From contig NZ_QURB01000001.1 in NCBI RefSeq assembly GCF_003402975.1, positions 372,001 to 436,000 on the forward strand: a stretch of 64,000 bases of DNA, read 5' to 3'. The translations under genes and the position numbers were made by a program. The notes under the pieces are model-generated. The model did no database searches and was not told the DNA's origin. It saw only the letters and a list, made by a program, of their open reading frames with translations. Of this stretch, positions 16,162-25,913 are shown in pieces; position 1 is the stretch's first letter; every line of letters begins with the position of its first letter. This stretch comes from Brumimicrobium aurantiacum. GTDB taxonomy: Bacteria; Bacteroidota; Bacteroidia; Flavobacteriales_D; Crocinitomicaceae.

Positions 16162-16686
16162 CTAGTTCACTACGCAATAAACATCAATATCGATAGTGTG
16201 CCCCACCATGAAACTACCTTCAGAACCAACATCAAATGCAGTTCGGTCAACTGATAAAGTTCCATTAAATGTATTATTAGTAAAAGTAAACGCGATGTTT
16301 TTGGCTTTTGAAACACCATGCATATTCAACGTTCCTTTCGCTATATATCCATCCTCAGTTTTCACAATATTATTAGAATGAAAACATATTTCAGGATAAA
16401 CTTCAACATTAAAAAAATCAGCTGTTCTTAAATGATCGTCTCTTTTTTCATTCCCTGTATTCACGGTTTTTGCATCAATACAAATATCAAATTCAGCATT
16501 TTCTATATCATTTGGCGAAAAATTGAATTTTCCTTTCATTCCACCAAAGGTTCCTTCAACAGTATTAAAAGCCATATTGGATACTTCAAAGGAAACTTTA
16601 GCTACATTAGAATTGATGGTCTGCTGCGCCATTGAAATGGCAATATTACACATTAAAAAAAGAGAAACTAAGAATTGCTTTATCAT
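16162..16686 (-). CDS. Exported YceI family protein
   Basis: 174 residues with a signal peptide (MIKQFLVSLFLMCNIAISMAQ) and one YceI domain: 'KVSFEVSNMAFNTVEGTFGG' and 'RDDHLRTADFFNVEVYPEIC' correspond to the conserved blocks of the family. Expected in the periplasm, binding an amphiphilic lipid. It is convergent with the esterase gene and has its own promoter (16711-16741). Clearly a distant paralogue of the cytoplasmic YceI at 13139. Confidence 0.88.
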   Translation of the reverse strand: MIKQFLVSLFLMCNIAISMAQQTINSNVAKVSFEVSNMAFNTVEGTFGGMKGKFNFSPNDIENAEFDICIDAKTVNTGNEKRDDHLRTADFFNVEVYPEICFHSNNIVKTEDGYIAKGTLNMHGVSKAKNIAFTFTNNTFNGTLSVDRTAFDVGSEGSFMVGHTIDIDVYCVVN

Positions 16687-16710
16687 AATAAAATTGATTT
16701 TGTTACTTTA

Positions 16711-16741
16711 CAAATATATGGTAAACCAAATTACCTAGCAA
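16711..16741 (-). promoter_or_regulatory. Promoter of the exported YceI gene
   Basis: On the minus strand TTG (16739-16741), 20 bases, then TATATTTG (16711-16718): a full match to the Bacteroidota promoter, 24 bases before the ATG. Confidence 0.6.
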
Positions 16742-16801
16742 CTGTGATTACTAGAAGAAAAGATGATTAAATAGTGAATAAAAGGCTAATAATAAACCAC
16801 T

Positions 16802-17704
16802 TTATTCATTGACAATTTTGTCTTTCTTCCACATTCCATCATATTGAATGTTTCCATCTTTATCATACAAAATGCCTTTTCCATTTCGTTTACCATTACT
16901 CCATTCTCCTTCGTATTTTTCGCCACTTGGCCAATAATAAGTTCCGTTTCCTTCACGCTTGTCGTTGACAAAATCGCCAACATACTGATGTCCATCCGAC
17001 CAAGTAAACTCGCCTTTTCCGTGGCGTTTATTGTCTTTCCAATCTCCCTTATATAAACTTCCTGTATTCCAAATACCTATTCCTCCACCATTGGCCTTTT
17101 CATCATCTACTTTTCCTAAATAATGAATGACATCGCCATTTTCACTTTTAAAAGAAATGGTTTGAACACCTTCTTTTTTCCTTAATTCCCTATTCTTCTC
17201 TTTAAGTTCTTGTTGCAATTCCGCAACACGACTTTTTTGAGCATTTAATGTATTGTAGTTATCTAATTCCAAATGATCTACAACTAAATGTAAACTGTCA
17301 ATCAACTTTTTTTGATGGTTCAATTTAAATTGAAAAGCCCTTAATTCCTTATCCATCGTTGCCGAAGAGTCTTCTACTTTTTCAAGATCTTCAAGTTTTT
17401 GTTTAATTTGGGTTCTCTGAGATGACGTCAATTTATATTTCTCAAGAATAGTAAGGTAACGCTCTTTTGCTTTTACATTATTTCCATTCAGAAAGTAACG
17501 GTCTCCAAGTTGGATCGCCTCCAACGCTTTATTTTCTTGAACTACAACAGCGAGTTTCCTTTCATTTTGAGAAAGCAAATCATTCAGTCGACTTTGTTCC
17601 TTATTTGCCCAACTAATCCCACCAATCAATACAGCAAGAGAAGCAATAACATAAATAATTATGATTGCATTTTTTACTTTTCTTTTATGATTGATATTGC
17701 GCAT
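16802..17704 (-). CDS. Membrane-anchored coiled-coil protein with MORN repeats
   Basis: 300 residues. One transmembrane helix near residues 12-30 (IIIIYVIASLAVLIGGI) is followed by a long charged helical/coiled-coil region (about 35-180), then four to five MORN repeats of the type 'YKGDWKDNKRHGKGEFTW' and 'YEGEWSNGKRNGKGILYD' up to the end. MORN repeats fold as beta-hairpin ladders and bind proteins or lipids. It follows the DUF2490 gene by about 30 bases and probably belongs to that operon; the operon head also shows MORN-like hairpins. Exact role unknown. Confidence 0.75.
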   Translation of the reverse strand: MRNINHKRKVKNAIIIIYVIASLAVLIGGISWANKEQSRLNDLLSQNERKLAVVVQENKALEAIQLGDRYFLNGNNVKAKERYLTILEKYKLTSSQRTQIKQKLEDLEKVEDSSATMDKELRAFQFKLNHQKKLIDSLHLVVDHLELDNYNTLNAQKSRVAELQQELKEKNRELRKKEGVQTISFKSENGDVIHYLGKVDDEKANGGGIGIWNTGSLYKGDWKDNKRHGKGEFTWSDGHQYVGDFVNDKREGNGTYYWPSGEKYEGEWSNGKRNGKGILYDKDGNIQYDGMWKKDKIVNE

Positions 17705-17734
17705 ATAGCTAAAATAGTTTGTTCAAATTTGAAT

Positions 17735-18556
17735 TTAATCTCTAATATTAATTTCAGGAATTTTCAACTCATCCTTCCTCCAATCAAGTGAGATATACAT
17801 ATTTACACGAGGAACCCATCTTTGGCGATAACTATAACCTTCAACAGAGCTTTGTCCTGTAGTATATAAAAGTCCAGCAGAAAAGGACAATTGTGGAGAG
17901 TATATATACCCAAAATACGGGAAAATCCTCAAATCTTCCATCGGGTTTCCAACCACTGATTTACCACTTTGCATGATCAACTCAACGAAAGGTGAAAAAT
18001 ATACAGTTCCTGGTTTCAATTTTTTGTTATTCAAAGGAATTTTGGCTTGAAACATATATCGGTAACGGTTCCTGTAGATGTATTCGGCACCATCAATATT
18101 TGGTTTACTCCATCGGTGTTCAATACGAATTCGGTGATAAATCATAAATCGTTTAAACGGTGTTGCAAAAACATATTCATGCCAAATTCTCGGTTCTAAA
18201 ACCAAGGCTTTATTGATTCCTTCGTTTCCGTATTTTGAAAAGTTTAAACGCAAAACTCCTCCTGCAGTAGCACTAAACTTCTTTGAATGCACATATTTGA
18301 TTCCGTGACGATTGTAAATTTTACTGATGTAACCCGCCAATGGAATATCGTCTTTTTGAGCAGTTCTCAAATGAAATTCTCCTGCCCAATACAATTTATC
18401 TGTTAAACGGAAATTCCCGTAGGTTCCCATCCACAACTCATTGGTAAAATCCTCAAACTCCGATTCACTAGGATATTCTTGCGCCCAACTTTTTGAGATA
18501 ACAAATGTTAAAGCGAGCGTTAAAAAACTATATTTTAAACAGTTCAATTTACTCAC
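17735..18556 (-). CDS. DUF2490 domain outer-membrane protein
   Basis: 273 residues with a signal peptide ending 'ISKSWAQ'. 'ELWMGTYGNFRLTDKLYWAG' and 'PRIWHEYVFATPF...RIRIEHRW' are typical of the DUF2490 family, a predicted 10-12 strand outer-membrane barrel. Its start overlaps the end of the 664-residue gene upstream by 8 bases, so they are co-translated. No substrate is known. Confidence 0.8.
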   Translation of the reverse strand: MSKLNCLKYSFLTLALTFVISKSWAQEYPSESEFEDFTNELWMGTYGNFRLTDKLYWAGEFHLRTAQKDDIPLAGYISKIYNRHGIKYVHSKKFSATAGGVLRLNFSKYGNEGINKALVLEPRIWHEYVFATPFKRFMIYHRIRIEHRWSKPNIDGAEYIYRNRYRYMFQAKIPLNNKKLKPGTVYFSPFVELIMQSGKSVVGNPMEDLRIFPYFGYIYSPQLSFSAGLLYTTGQSSVEGYSYRQRWVPRVNMYISLDWRKDELKIPEINIRD

Positions 18557-20543
18557 TTTTAATTTTATTTAATTCAAACGCCTCTATTAAAGTCTCAGGA
18601 TCTGACTCTCTTTTCACTTTCTTTTCTAGCTTTTGAGTGTCTTGTTCTCTCAGTGTAATCATCTTATTGAATAATTCATCGAAATTATCCATTGCACTTT
18701 CCAGACCTAGGCAATTAATCCTACTTTCCAAAATCGTGAGGTAATGGTCTAATAGAATTTCTCGATACGCTTGGTAAACATCCTCCTTTACAATTTCATC
18801 CATATCGGTCATCGTAAATGGATTCCAAACTGTGCGGGTGTACAAAACTTTAATTTCATTCAGTTTTTCTGGCATATCATCAAGCATGGCATGAAGCGAA
18901 ATCATTTGATCAAAGCAAATTAATGTACTGCGTAATGATTCTACCTTTTCTTCTATGCTTTGTTGAGCATACAACTTAAATTGTTCTTCAACATAATTCA
19001 CCACTTCTTTAGCCACTAGCAATTGATAATCGTTGAGATCATTGTTATCAGTATCAAACAACAATAGAATAGAATCTCTTTTTTCGACCAACCGGGCTTC
19101 ATCTTCTGCCAAATGTTCACGTTGTTTTTCTTGACTCAAAATCGGTTGAACCACTTTACTAAATTTCTTGAGGTCTTGATTAATTTCCTTTAATTGATCA
19201 TAAAAAACAGCAATATTGGATTGATCTGATTCTACATCTGAAGGGAAATCGAAATTCAATGATTGTGCTGTGTTTCGTGTTTCAAATTGAATCGTTTCAG
19301 GATAATCAATACCGTTAAAAATTTGCGGAATAACAACACTACGATTAACATACTCGAAGGCTGGTTGATCTAAAGCATCAAAAACAGACTTGAGGTTTGA
19401 AAAGGCCGTTTTGTAATGTGCATAAACAACATGATATTTTGCTATCGAATCGTTCGCATTCAAACTAATCTTTACTTGTGCATCATTCAAGAAATCCAAC
19501 AACATTTGATTGGTTTCTGTCACCAACGGCGCCGACTGTTTAATGATTTCAAGCTCCTCTTTTGTATAAGGATATTTTTTAACCTTCACTTTTGGAAGTT
19601 TGATTGCTGTATCCTTTCCCCAAATATGAAGTTCATTATATTTTCGAAAGACATTAAAAACTTCTAAAAACCGTTGATTTGATTGGGTTTGTACACTTAA
19701 AAACTCCGTTGAAATATCTTTATTCCCTTCTGTCTTTTTTCCTAAGGTCGATTGTTCAAGAATTGCGATGTACTTCTTGTCAAATGAAATAGTTATAAAA
19801 TTTTTACTTACTAAATCCTGTTCTTTTGCGCTAAAATTATTCAAGAAGTGACGTTTTCCTTCAAGTTCGAGACTATTTGCAGTAAGCATTCCCGCATTAT
19901 AATTACGGTAATCAATTATTGCTTTGGAGTCTTTTTGCTGAAACAAAATCCATTCTCCGTTCAGAAAGGAATTGTCGTCTATTTCACCTGCCAACTGATA
20001 AACTTTATTTTTTGCCTGAACTTTTCCAATAAAATTACCATTATCGAATTCAGCGCGAACAAAATTCAAAGTATCTACAACAACACTTTTTTCAATTTTC
20101 AAGGTTAAAGAGGACCATTTTCCGTGCGGTTTTCCTGCTTTAAAGTCTCCTTCAACATAGTGTACTTTTCCAGAAGAAGTTTTCTGAATTGAATAGTCAA
20201 CGATAAACTCATCTGCATCAGCTTTTAATAGATAATGACTGAATTTCCATTTGCCAGACTTCTTATTTTGGTGATAGCTACCTTCTAGCAAGTATTTTTC
20301 TTTAAATTCTTGCTGGTCACCTAGACTTGAGAATTCGAATGGTCCATCTTTAATTTGTAAACCATTTTCAATTTTATATTGATAAGTAGCTTCTCCTTCT
20401 AATTCATTAGAAAGCAAATAATCGCCTTCATAAACACGTGTTTGTTGACCAAAAACGAAAGCCGCAGAAAACAAACAAATCAAATGACTCAACACATAAA
20501 TTTGCGTAATTGATTTCAAAATACCAGATGCATTTGCTTTCAT
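18549..20543 (-). CDS. Exported protein of unknown function with N-terminal MORN-like hairpins
   Basis: 664 residues with a signal peptide (hydrophobic stretch near 12-32, ending 'AFVFGQ'). Residues 35-230 contain MORN-like beta hairpins such as 'LEGSYHQNKKSGKWKFSHY' and 'VEGDFKAGKPHGKWSSLT'. The rest (about 280-664) is long, charged and mainly helical without recognisable domain. It heads an operon with DUF2490 and the MORN protein, and the whole set looks like an envelope-associated module. A TAnnTTTG box (TAGATTTG, 20551-20558) lies 7 bases before the ATG. I do not recognise the family. Confidence 0.65.
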   Translation of the reverse strand: MKANASGILKSITQIYVLSHLICLFSAAFVFGQQTRVYEGDYLLSNELEGEATYQYKIENGLQIKDGPFEFSSLGDQQEFKEKYLLEGSYHQNKKSGKWKFSHYLLKADADEFIVDYSIQKTSSGKVHYVEGDFKAGKPHGKWSSLTLKIEKSVVVDTLNFVRAEFDNGNFIGKVQAKNKVYQLAGEIDDNSFLNGEWILFQQKDSKAIIDYRNYNAGMLTANSLELEGKRHFLNNFSAKEQDLVSKNFITISFDKKYIAILEQSTLGKKTEGNKDISTEFLSVQTQSNQRFLEVFNVFRKYNELHIWGKDTAIKLPKVKVKKYPYTKEELEIIKQSAPLVTETNQMLLDFLNDAQVKISLNANDSIAKYHVVYAHYKTAFSNLKSVFDALDQPAFEYVNRSVVIPQIFNGIDYPETIQFETRNTAQSLNFDFPSDVESDQSNIAVFYDQLKEINQDLKKFSKVVQPILSQEKQREHLAEDEARLVEKRDSILLLFDTDNNDLNDYQLLVAKEVVNYVEEQFKLYAQQSIEEKVESLRSTLICFDQMISLHAMLDDMPEKLNEIKVLYTRTVWNPFTMTDMDEIVKEDVYQAYREILLDHYLTILESRINCLGLESAMDNFDELFNKMITLREQDTQKLEKKVKRESDPETLIEAFELNKIKSE

Positions 20544-20699
20544 AGGTGTGCAAATCTAACACTATACATCAAGTATAATAGAAGTTATAGATTAAATCTA
20601 ATTAATCTTTGTTAAAACAAAATCAATTAAATACCCCAGATATTTTGGAATGTAAATTCAGCGTTTGAAAGAAAAAATTGATTCCTAAATGTAAAACAA

Positions 20700-23081
20700 C
20701 TACCTTCTTCTTCCAGAATAATTCATCGCTTCACCTTTTCCGAATCCGTAACTAATCCCAAAAGCAATTTGACGCGAACGCACGCCGTAACTGTAGTTTT
20801 CAAAAGTTTCTTGACTCACAAAGTTTTCTCGAATACGGGATTGGAAAACATCTCTTACAGACAAGTTTAGCATTACTTTCCCTTTTAAAATCTTTTTTCT
20901 TACTCCAATATCAAGTGTTGCATACGCTGATGTTTCCCCTTGAACAGTCTCGTAACCCGACTGATATCTTCCTGTTAATTCTAAATCAATATCATATTTC
21001 AATTTGAATTTTGGCGTCATTCGCAATGACCACTGACTTCCAGTAAAATTGAAATTTTGGTTTTCAAATGTTCCTTTTCTATCAAAATAGTTAAAATTGA
21101 AATCTGCATTTATAGTTAACCATTTTGATGGAATATATTTTCCATTCGTTTCAAAACCAATTTTCGAATTTGTACCAACATTATATGGACGAGAATAAAC
21201 GGTGTTTCCTTCAATTGTAGAAACTCGCTCAATTACATCGGTTGTGTATTGGTGGTAAAGACTCGAACTAAATGAAGCTTTTCCAATTCTGTAAATACTT
21301 GTTATTTCATACGAATCTGTGTATTCAGAAAGTAAATTTGGGTTTCCTGCTCGAATGTTGTAGTTGTTTGAAATATTAAAGAACGGATTCAAATCCCACA
21401 ATCTCGGACGGTAAATTCTTTTGGAGTAACCTGCCTGGAAAGACAATTTATCTGAAACCTTATACGAAGTATGTAGCGTTGGGAAGAAATCCGTAAAATT
21501 TTGATTGTTCTCTTCTTCCGTATTTACAAGGAAAGTGTTTAATTCTGTGTTTTCAACTCTCAAACCTCCTTTTACACCCCATTTTTCTCTTTCATAAGCA
21601 AGTGTAGAATAGATCCCTAATACATTTTGTTCGTATTCAAAATCGTTGGTTTGATTTTGGTCAACAACATACTCATCCACCACATAGTCTTCTACCATAA
21701 AATCGTTTCCAACATTGTTAATTACATACTGTGAACCTAATTCAAGGGTAAATGCATCCGTAATAGGATTCATGTAATCGGCTTTAAAAGTGTAGTCAAC
21801 TTTGTTGAAATTAGTTGCTGTTCGTTGGTCTCTGTTTTCTTCGAGACCAGCATTAGTTCTGGAAGTAAATTGTGAAGATTGATCTTTTCCAAAAAAGCTT
21901 CCAAGCGCTGACAATTGAAGTGTATGCTCTTTGTTATTTCTAAATTGCTTTTTATAATTCAAGTCATATTGCCATTTAGGATTAATAGCATCCGTAACTT
22001 CAGTTCTGGTCCAACTCGAAACTAAGTCTCCGTTACTGTCCAAATATGAAAAATCTGTTTCTGAAGGTTGGTCTTCCATTTCCAAAGCATAATTACCTGA
22101 AAGCGTTATCACATTATAGTCATTTATATGGTAGTCTGTTCCCAAAGTAATATTGAAGAACTTCTCATTTCTATAGTTTTCTCCTTCACTTAAAATGGTT
22201 TCCTCTGTGATTTTATTGAAGTTTCTAGATTCAGAAAATCTAGGTTGCTTACGATACCCTCCGCCTAATTGAGTAAACAAATTAAACTTCTCCGTTCTTC
22301 TGTTTAAACTTAAACCAATACTGTGATTGTCGGGATATCCTGTGTTTGCAGTTACTGATCCATTCCAGCCTTTCTTTTCTTCTTTTTTCAAAATAATATT
22401 CAAAATTCCGGCAGTTCCAGAAGCTTCATATTTTGCAGAAGCATTGGTAATTACCTCAACACTTTCAATCATGTCGGCGGTGATTGTACCTAAAGCATTT
22501 CCAGATTCATCTGCTAAGACAGAAGGTTTTCCATTGATTAAAATTTGAACTCCAGCTCCTCCTCTCAAGGTAATATCACCATCGATTCCCACATTTACAG
22601 AAGGAACATTGTCTAAGACCTCCAAACCACTCATTCCTGTGCTGCTCAAGTCTTTTCCAACATTAAACACACGTTTGTCAAGTTTGAAAACAGTTTTTGA
22701 AACTTCACCACGCACTTCAACTTCATCAATGGCTTGGCTTTCAGATTCGAGATTAATTTCTCCAAGATCTACTGTTCCATCAGTAATTGTATAATCTGAG
22801 ATATACTTAGTAGTATAGCCCATAAAACTAATTTCAATTAAAAACTCTTGTGATTTTGTCGACAATTGAAATTTCCCATCTTCATCTGTTGTTGTACCAG
22901 AAAGCACTTCACTGGTATCCATACTTCTCAACACAACAGTTGCGTATGGGAGCACTTGTTTTGTTTGTTTTTCTTTCAACAAACCTGTTACATTGGTTGG
23001 TTTAGCTTGCGCTAGAGCATTATTTGAAATACTCAACATTCCAAAAAGCAACAGTGTAAACATTATAAAACTTCTCATCAC
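20700..23081 (-). CDS. TonB-dependent receptor-like outer membrane beta-barrel protein
   Basis: 793 residues. The signal peptide (to 'NNALAQ') is followed by a CarboxypepD_reg-like domain ('KQTKQVLPYATVVLRS' to 'ISFMGYTTKYI'), a plug domain ('VLDNVPSVNVGIDGDITLRG' and 'IESVEVITNASAKYEASG') and a large beta-barrel of the OMP_b-brl_3 type ending in an aromatic-rich strand and GRRR. Such proteins take up or bind ligands at the outer membrane. The gene starts 4 bases after the DoxX gene, so they share a transcript, and they diverge from a LytS/LytTR two-component system that may regulate them. Ligand unknown. Confidence 0.88.
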   Translation of the reverse strand: MMRSFIMFTLLLFGMLSISNNALAQAKPTNVTGLLKEKQTKQVLPYATVVLRSMDTSEVLSGTTTDEDGKFQLSTKSQEFLIEISFMGYTTKYISDYTITDGTVDLGEINLESESQAIDEVEVRGEVSKTVFKLDKRVFNVGKDLSSTGMSGLEVLDNVPSVNVGIDGDITLRGGAGVQILINGKPSVLADESGNALGTITADMIESVEVITNASAKYEASGTAGILNIILKKEEKKGWNGSVTANTGYPDNHSIGLSLNRRTEKFNLFTQLGGGYRKQPRFSESRNFNKITEETILSEGENYRNEKFFNITLGTDYHINDYNVITLSGNYALEMEDQPSETDFSYLDSNGDLVSSWTRTEVTDAINPKWQYDLNYKKQFRNNKEHTLQLSALGSFFGKDQSSQFTSRTNAGLEENRDQRTATNFNKVDYTFKADYMNPITDAFTLELGSQYVINNVGNDFMVEDYVVDEYVVDQNQTNDFEYEQNVLGIYSTLAYEREKWGVKGGLRVENTELNTFLVNTEEENNQNFTDFFPTLHTSYKVSDKLSFQAGYSKRIYRPRLWDLNPFFNISNNYNIRAGNPNLLSEYTDSYEITSIYRIGKASFSSSLYHQYTTDVIERVSTIEGNTVYSRPYNVGTNSKIGFETNGKYIPSKWLTINADFNFNYFDRKGTFENQNFNFTGSQWSLRMTPKFKLKYDIDLELTGRYQSGYETVQGETSAYATLDIGVRKKILKGKVMLNLSVRDVFQSRIRENFVSQETFENYSYGVRSRQIAFGISYGFGKGEAMNYSGRRR

Positions 23082-23085
23082 AATT

Positions 23086-23496
23086 TTATTTATTAGATTT
23101 AATTAAAGCGTCAATTGAAAATTTTCCAGGTCCAGTAAAAAACAAAGCAACAAACCCTACGAAATAAAGAAATGCTTTTTCCATTCCTCCAAAGCCATCA
23201 GCAAAATGAACATAAAAAGTTGCAACAGCCATAGTTATCAATAATGGAATCAAGGCCCATCTGGTTAAGAGTCCAAAAATCAATAAGGAACTACAAAACA
23301 CTTCCGCAAAAACAGCCATGATCATTGACGTCATTGGTCCAAAACCAAAAGGATCTGCAAATTGTATTTCACCACCTTCAATAAGATTAGACCATTTACC
23401 TAATCCATGCCCTAGCAACATTGCTAAACCAATTGAAATCCTCAACAACAACAAACCAATTCCGTTAAGGTTTTCCTTATTTATCACCTTATTCAT
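23086..23496 (-). CDS. DoxX family membrane protein
   Basis: 136 residues from the ATG at 23496; the open frame to 23673 contains basic, non-membrane sequence and would overlap the divergent promoter, so the shorter start is preferred. Four transmembrane helices with the DoxX features 'LLLRISIGLAMLLGHGLGKW' and 'FAEVFCSSLLIFGLLTRWA'. DoxX proteins are linked with redox stress and quinone-related functions, but the role is uncertain. It is immediately upstream of the TonB-type receptor gene. Confidence 0.85.
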   Translation of the reverse strand: MNKVINKENLNGIGLLLLRISIGLAMLLGHGLGKWSNLIEGGEIQFADPFGFGPMTSMIMAVFAEVFCSSLLIFGLLTRWALIPLLITMAVATFYVHFADGFGGMEKAFLYFVGFVALFFTGPGKFSIDALIKSNK

Positions 23497-23702
23497 TCTT
23501 TCACTTTTCACAATCGCAAAAAAAGGAAGTTTAAATGGGTTTAAAAAATTCAATCCGTTCAACGACATATTTGACCCCGTCAATAACATTGAATCAAAAA
23601 AATATCGCTTTTTTTTCCTTATTTCACCGATTACAGGATTGAAATGGTCGTTTGGCAGATTGCATTTCAACACAACTTTCTATTTGTTATCTTTACCCAT
23701 TG

Positions 23703-24719
23703 ATGAATAAAATACAACTCAATAAAAGAACAATTTCTGAAATCATCTTCCAGATTATTTTAAACGGAATTGTTTTTATCTTTTTTGCTTTTGAGAAGCG
23801 AAATCCTGTAATAGAAACGCATAAGCTATTCTTTTATCTCAACTTTGCTGTCGCTGCTTTGGTCATCAATTATGCTTTACTTCCCAAGTTTTTATACAAA
23901 GGGCGATATCTTCCATTTATTATTTATGCCTTAGTAATTGTCGGGCTGGTCATCTTTATTGAAGAGGCTATTTTGGAGAAGATTTATTATCCCGATACAC
24001 GCGGAAGAAAATTCCTCGGTGTTATGTTTAATTTAATGGGAACTCTGCCCACTTTAACTGTTTTGGTTGGATTTAAATTTGGTTGGGATGCCTTGTCCAA
24101 CAAACGTAAGGTTGAAGAGTTGAAAAGCTCTGTAAAAGAAAGCGAATTGAACTATTTAAAGTCACAAATCAATCCGCATTTCTTGTTCAACAACTTAAAT
24201 AATTTATATGCACATGCTGTTGAAGAATCACCAAAAACCCCAGATATTATTCTAGAATTATCGGATGTTTTGCGTTACATGTTGTATGAATGTAAAGCCG
24301 ATTATGTTCCACTCGATAAGGAGATTAAGCAATTAAAAAGTTATGTCAATTTAAGTGAACTTCAAATCGAAGGGCGAGCAAAAGTGAATTTTAAAACCCA
24401 AAACATTACTGGTTCTAATCGAATTGCGCCATTAATTTTAATTGTCTTTATTGAAAATGCATTTAAACACAGCGCTTCGAGTTTAAGTGACAACATTGTG
24501 ATTGATATCAATATTGAAAAAACAGAAGAAGACCAACTTCGTTTCCATTGTCAAAATACATACAGTTCAACCTCAAACACCTCAAGTTTAGAAGGTGGAA
24601 TTGGGCTTTCGAATGTCAAAAAACGACTTCAATTACTCTATCCACAAGCACATGAATTAACAATCTCTGAAGGAAACGGTGAAGTTTATACTGTTGATTT
24701 AACAATTGATTTAAATTAA
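23703..24719 (+). CDS. LytS-family sensor histidine kinase
   Basis: 338 residues from the ATG at 23703 (an extension to 23652 lacks coding character). Four N-terminal hydrophobic helices (about 12-135) are followed by the His_kinase (PF06580) domain with the phospho-acceptor 'LKSQINPHFLFNNLNNLYAH' and a C-terminal HATPase part ('LIVFIENAFKHSASS', 'GGIGLSNVKKRLQLLYP'). The next gene, 6 bases on, encodes its LytTR response regulator. The pair is divergent from DoxX and the TonB-type receptor, which are plausible targets. Confidence 0.92.
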   Translation: MNKIQLNKRTISEIIFQIILNGIVFIFFAFEKRNPVIETHKLFFYLNFAVAALVINYALLPKFLYKGRYLPFIIYALVIVGLVIFIEEAILEKIYYPDTRGRKFLGVMFNLMGTLPTLTVLVGFKFGWDALSNKRKVEELKSSVKESELNYLKSQINPHFLFNNLNNLYAHAVEESPKTPDIILELSDVLRYMLYECKADYVPLDKEIKQLKSYVNLSELQIEGRAKVNFKTQNITGSNRIAPLILIVFIENAFKHSASSLSDNIVIDINIEKTEEDQLRFHCQNTYSSTSNTSSLEGGIGLSNVKKRLQLLYPQAHELTISEGNGEVYTVDLTIDLN

Positions 24720-24725
24720 TAAAAC

Positions 24726-25412
24726 ATGAAATGTATAATCATTGAAGATCAATTACCAGCCCAACGGATTTTAAAGAAATTCATTTCGGATTATGAAAGC
24801 TTAAATTTGATAGGCGTTTTCAATAATGGAATTGAAGCCATGGAATTTGTCAACAAAAACGAAGTCGATTTGATGTTTTTAGATATTCACCTTCCCAAGC
24901 TATCTGGAATAGATTTTTTAAAGGCATTAAACAATCCTCCGCAAGTGATTTTTACCACGGCTTTTTCTGAATTTGCACTGGAAGGTTATGAATTAAATGT
25001 GGTCGATTATTTACTCAAACCCTTTTCTTTTCAACGCTTTGTTCAAGCGGTTTCTAAGGTTAGAACAACAAAAGAAGAAAACGGAAATCATGAACAAGCA
25101 AAAAAAGATGTATTCATTAAAAGTGGCTTTGAGCACATCAGAATCAAAATTAATGAAATCAACTATATCATGTCCGATGCCGATTATACCGAAGTTCATT
25201 TAGAAAATGCCAAACACCTTTCTACTGAAACTTTGCGTTATTGGGAGCAAACGCTTCCCGAACAACAGTTTAAAAGAGTTCATAAATCCTACATCGTGAA
25301 TACAGAGAAAGTGCTGAAAGTCTCAGGAAATCAAATTTATCTCGAAAACAAGAAGATCATTCCACTTGGGAGGGCTTTTAAAAATGGCTTTTTGGAAAGA
25401 TTCATTGGGTGA
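24726..25412 (+). CDS. LytTR family response regulator
   Basis: 228 residues: a receiver domain (acidic pair 'IIEDQ' near residue 7, phosphorylated Asp in 'LMFLDIHLPKLSGIDF', Lys in 'YLLKPF') and a C-terminal LytTR DNA-binding domain ('YIMSDADYTEVHLEN', 'FKRVHKSYIVN', 'IIPLGRAFKNGFLERF'). Partner of the kinase just upstream; co-transcribed with a 6-base gap. Convergent with the GNAT gene, only 3 bases apart. Confidence 0.93.
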   Translation: MKCIIIEDQLPAQRILKKFISDYESLNLIGVFNNGIEAMEFVNKNEVDLMFLDIHLPKLSGIDFLKALNNPPQVIFTTAFSEFALEGYELNVVDYLLKPFSFQRFVQAVSKVRTTKEENGNHEQAKKDVFIKSGFEHIRIKINEINYIMSDADYTEVHLENAKHLSTETLRYWEQTLPEQQFKRVHKSYIVNTEKVLKVSGNQIYLENKKIIPLGRAFKNGFLERFIG

Positions 25413-25415
25413 TTT

Positions 25416-25913
25416 TTACTTCAACAAAAGCTGCATAAACAACAAGTCCAGCCATTTTTCGAACTTAAATCCAACTTCTTTAAAAGTACCTACTTCTGTA
25501 AATCCAAACTTTTTGTGAAATTCAATACTGCGTTCATTTGAAGCATCCACACCAGCAATCATTGTATGAAAACCACCTTTCTTTGCTAAGGTAATAAGTC
25601 CTTGCAAAAGTTGTTTACCGATTCCGTGGGTTCTAAAATCTTTGTCCACATATATTGAATGTTCAACACTGAATTGATAACCGTCAAAAGGTCTGAAAAT
25701 CCCGAAAGTTCCATAGCCAATCACACCATTTTCACCCTCTGCAACAATCACAGGCATTCCATCTTTCTTTTTTTGCTTTAACCAATTAAGCTGAAAATCA
25801 TATGTCCTTTCTTTGTAATCATAAACAACCGTTGAATTGAGAATTTCATAATTGATGATTTCAAGAATTCTTTCCACATCCCTTTCTTCGGCTTCCCTAA
25901 TTACTATTTCCAT
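25416..25913 (-). CDS. GNAT N-acetyltransferase (phosphinothricin acetyltransferase-like)
   Basis: 165 residues. 'IREAEERDVERILEIINYEI' and 'NSTVVYDYKERTYD' fit the Pat/YncA subgroup of GNAT enzymes, with the acetyl-CoA motif 'DFRTHGIGKQLLQGLI' near 92-107 and 'GVDASNERSIEFHKKFGF' near 120. Members acetylate amino-group xenobiotics such as methionine sulfoximine or phosphinothricin, or amino acids; the substrate here is not shown. Single gene, convergent with the LytTR regulator. Confidence 0.82.
   Translation of the reverse strand: MEIVIREAEERDVERILEIINYEILNSTVVYDYKERTYDFQLNWLKQKKKDGMPVIVAEGENGVIGYGTFGIFRPFDGYQFSVEHSIYVDKDFRTHGIGKQLLQGLITLAKKGGFHTMIAGVDASNERSIEFHKKFGFTEVGTFKEVGFKFEKWLDLLFMQLLLK

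Noticed and set aside
16786-16995. 69-codon frame overlapping the MORN gene
   Set aside because: It is the shadow of the repeats in another frame.
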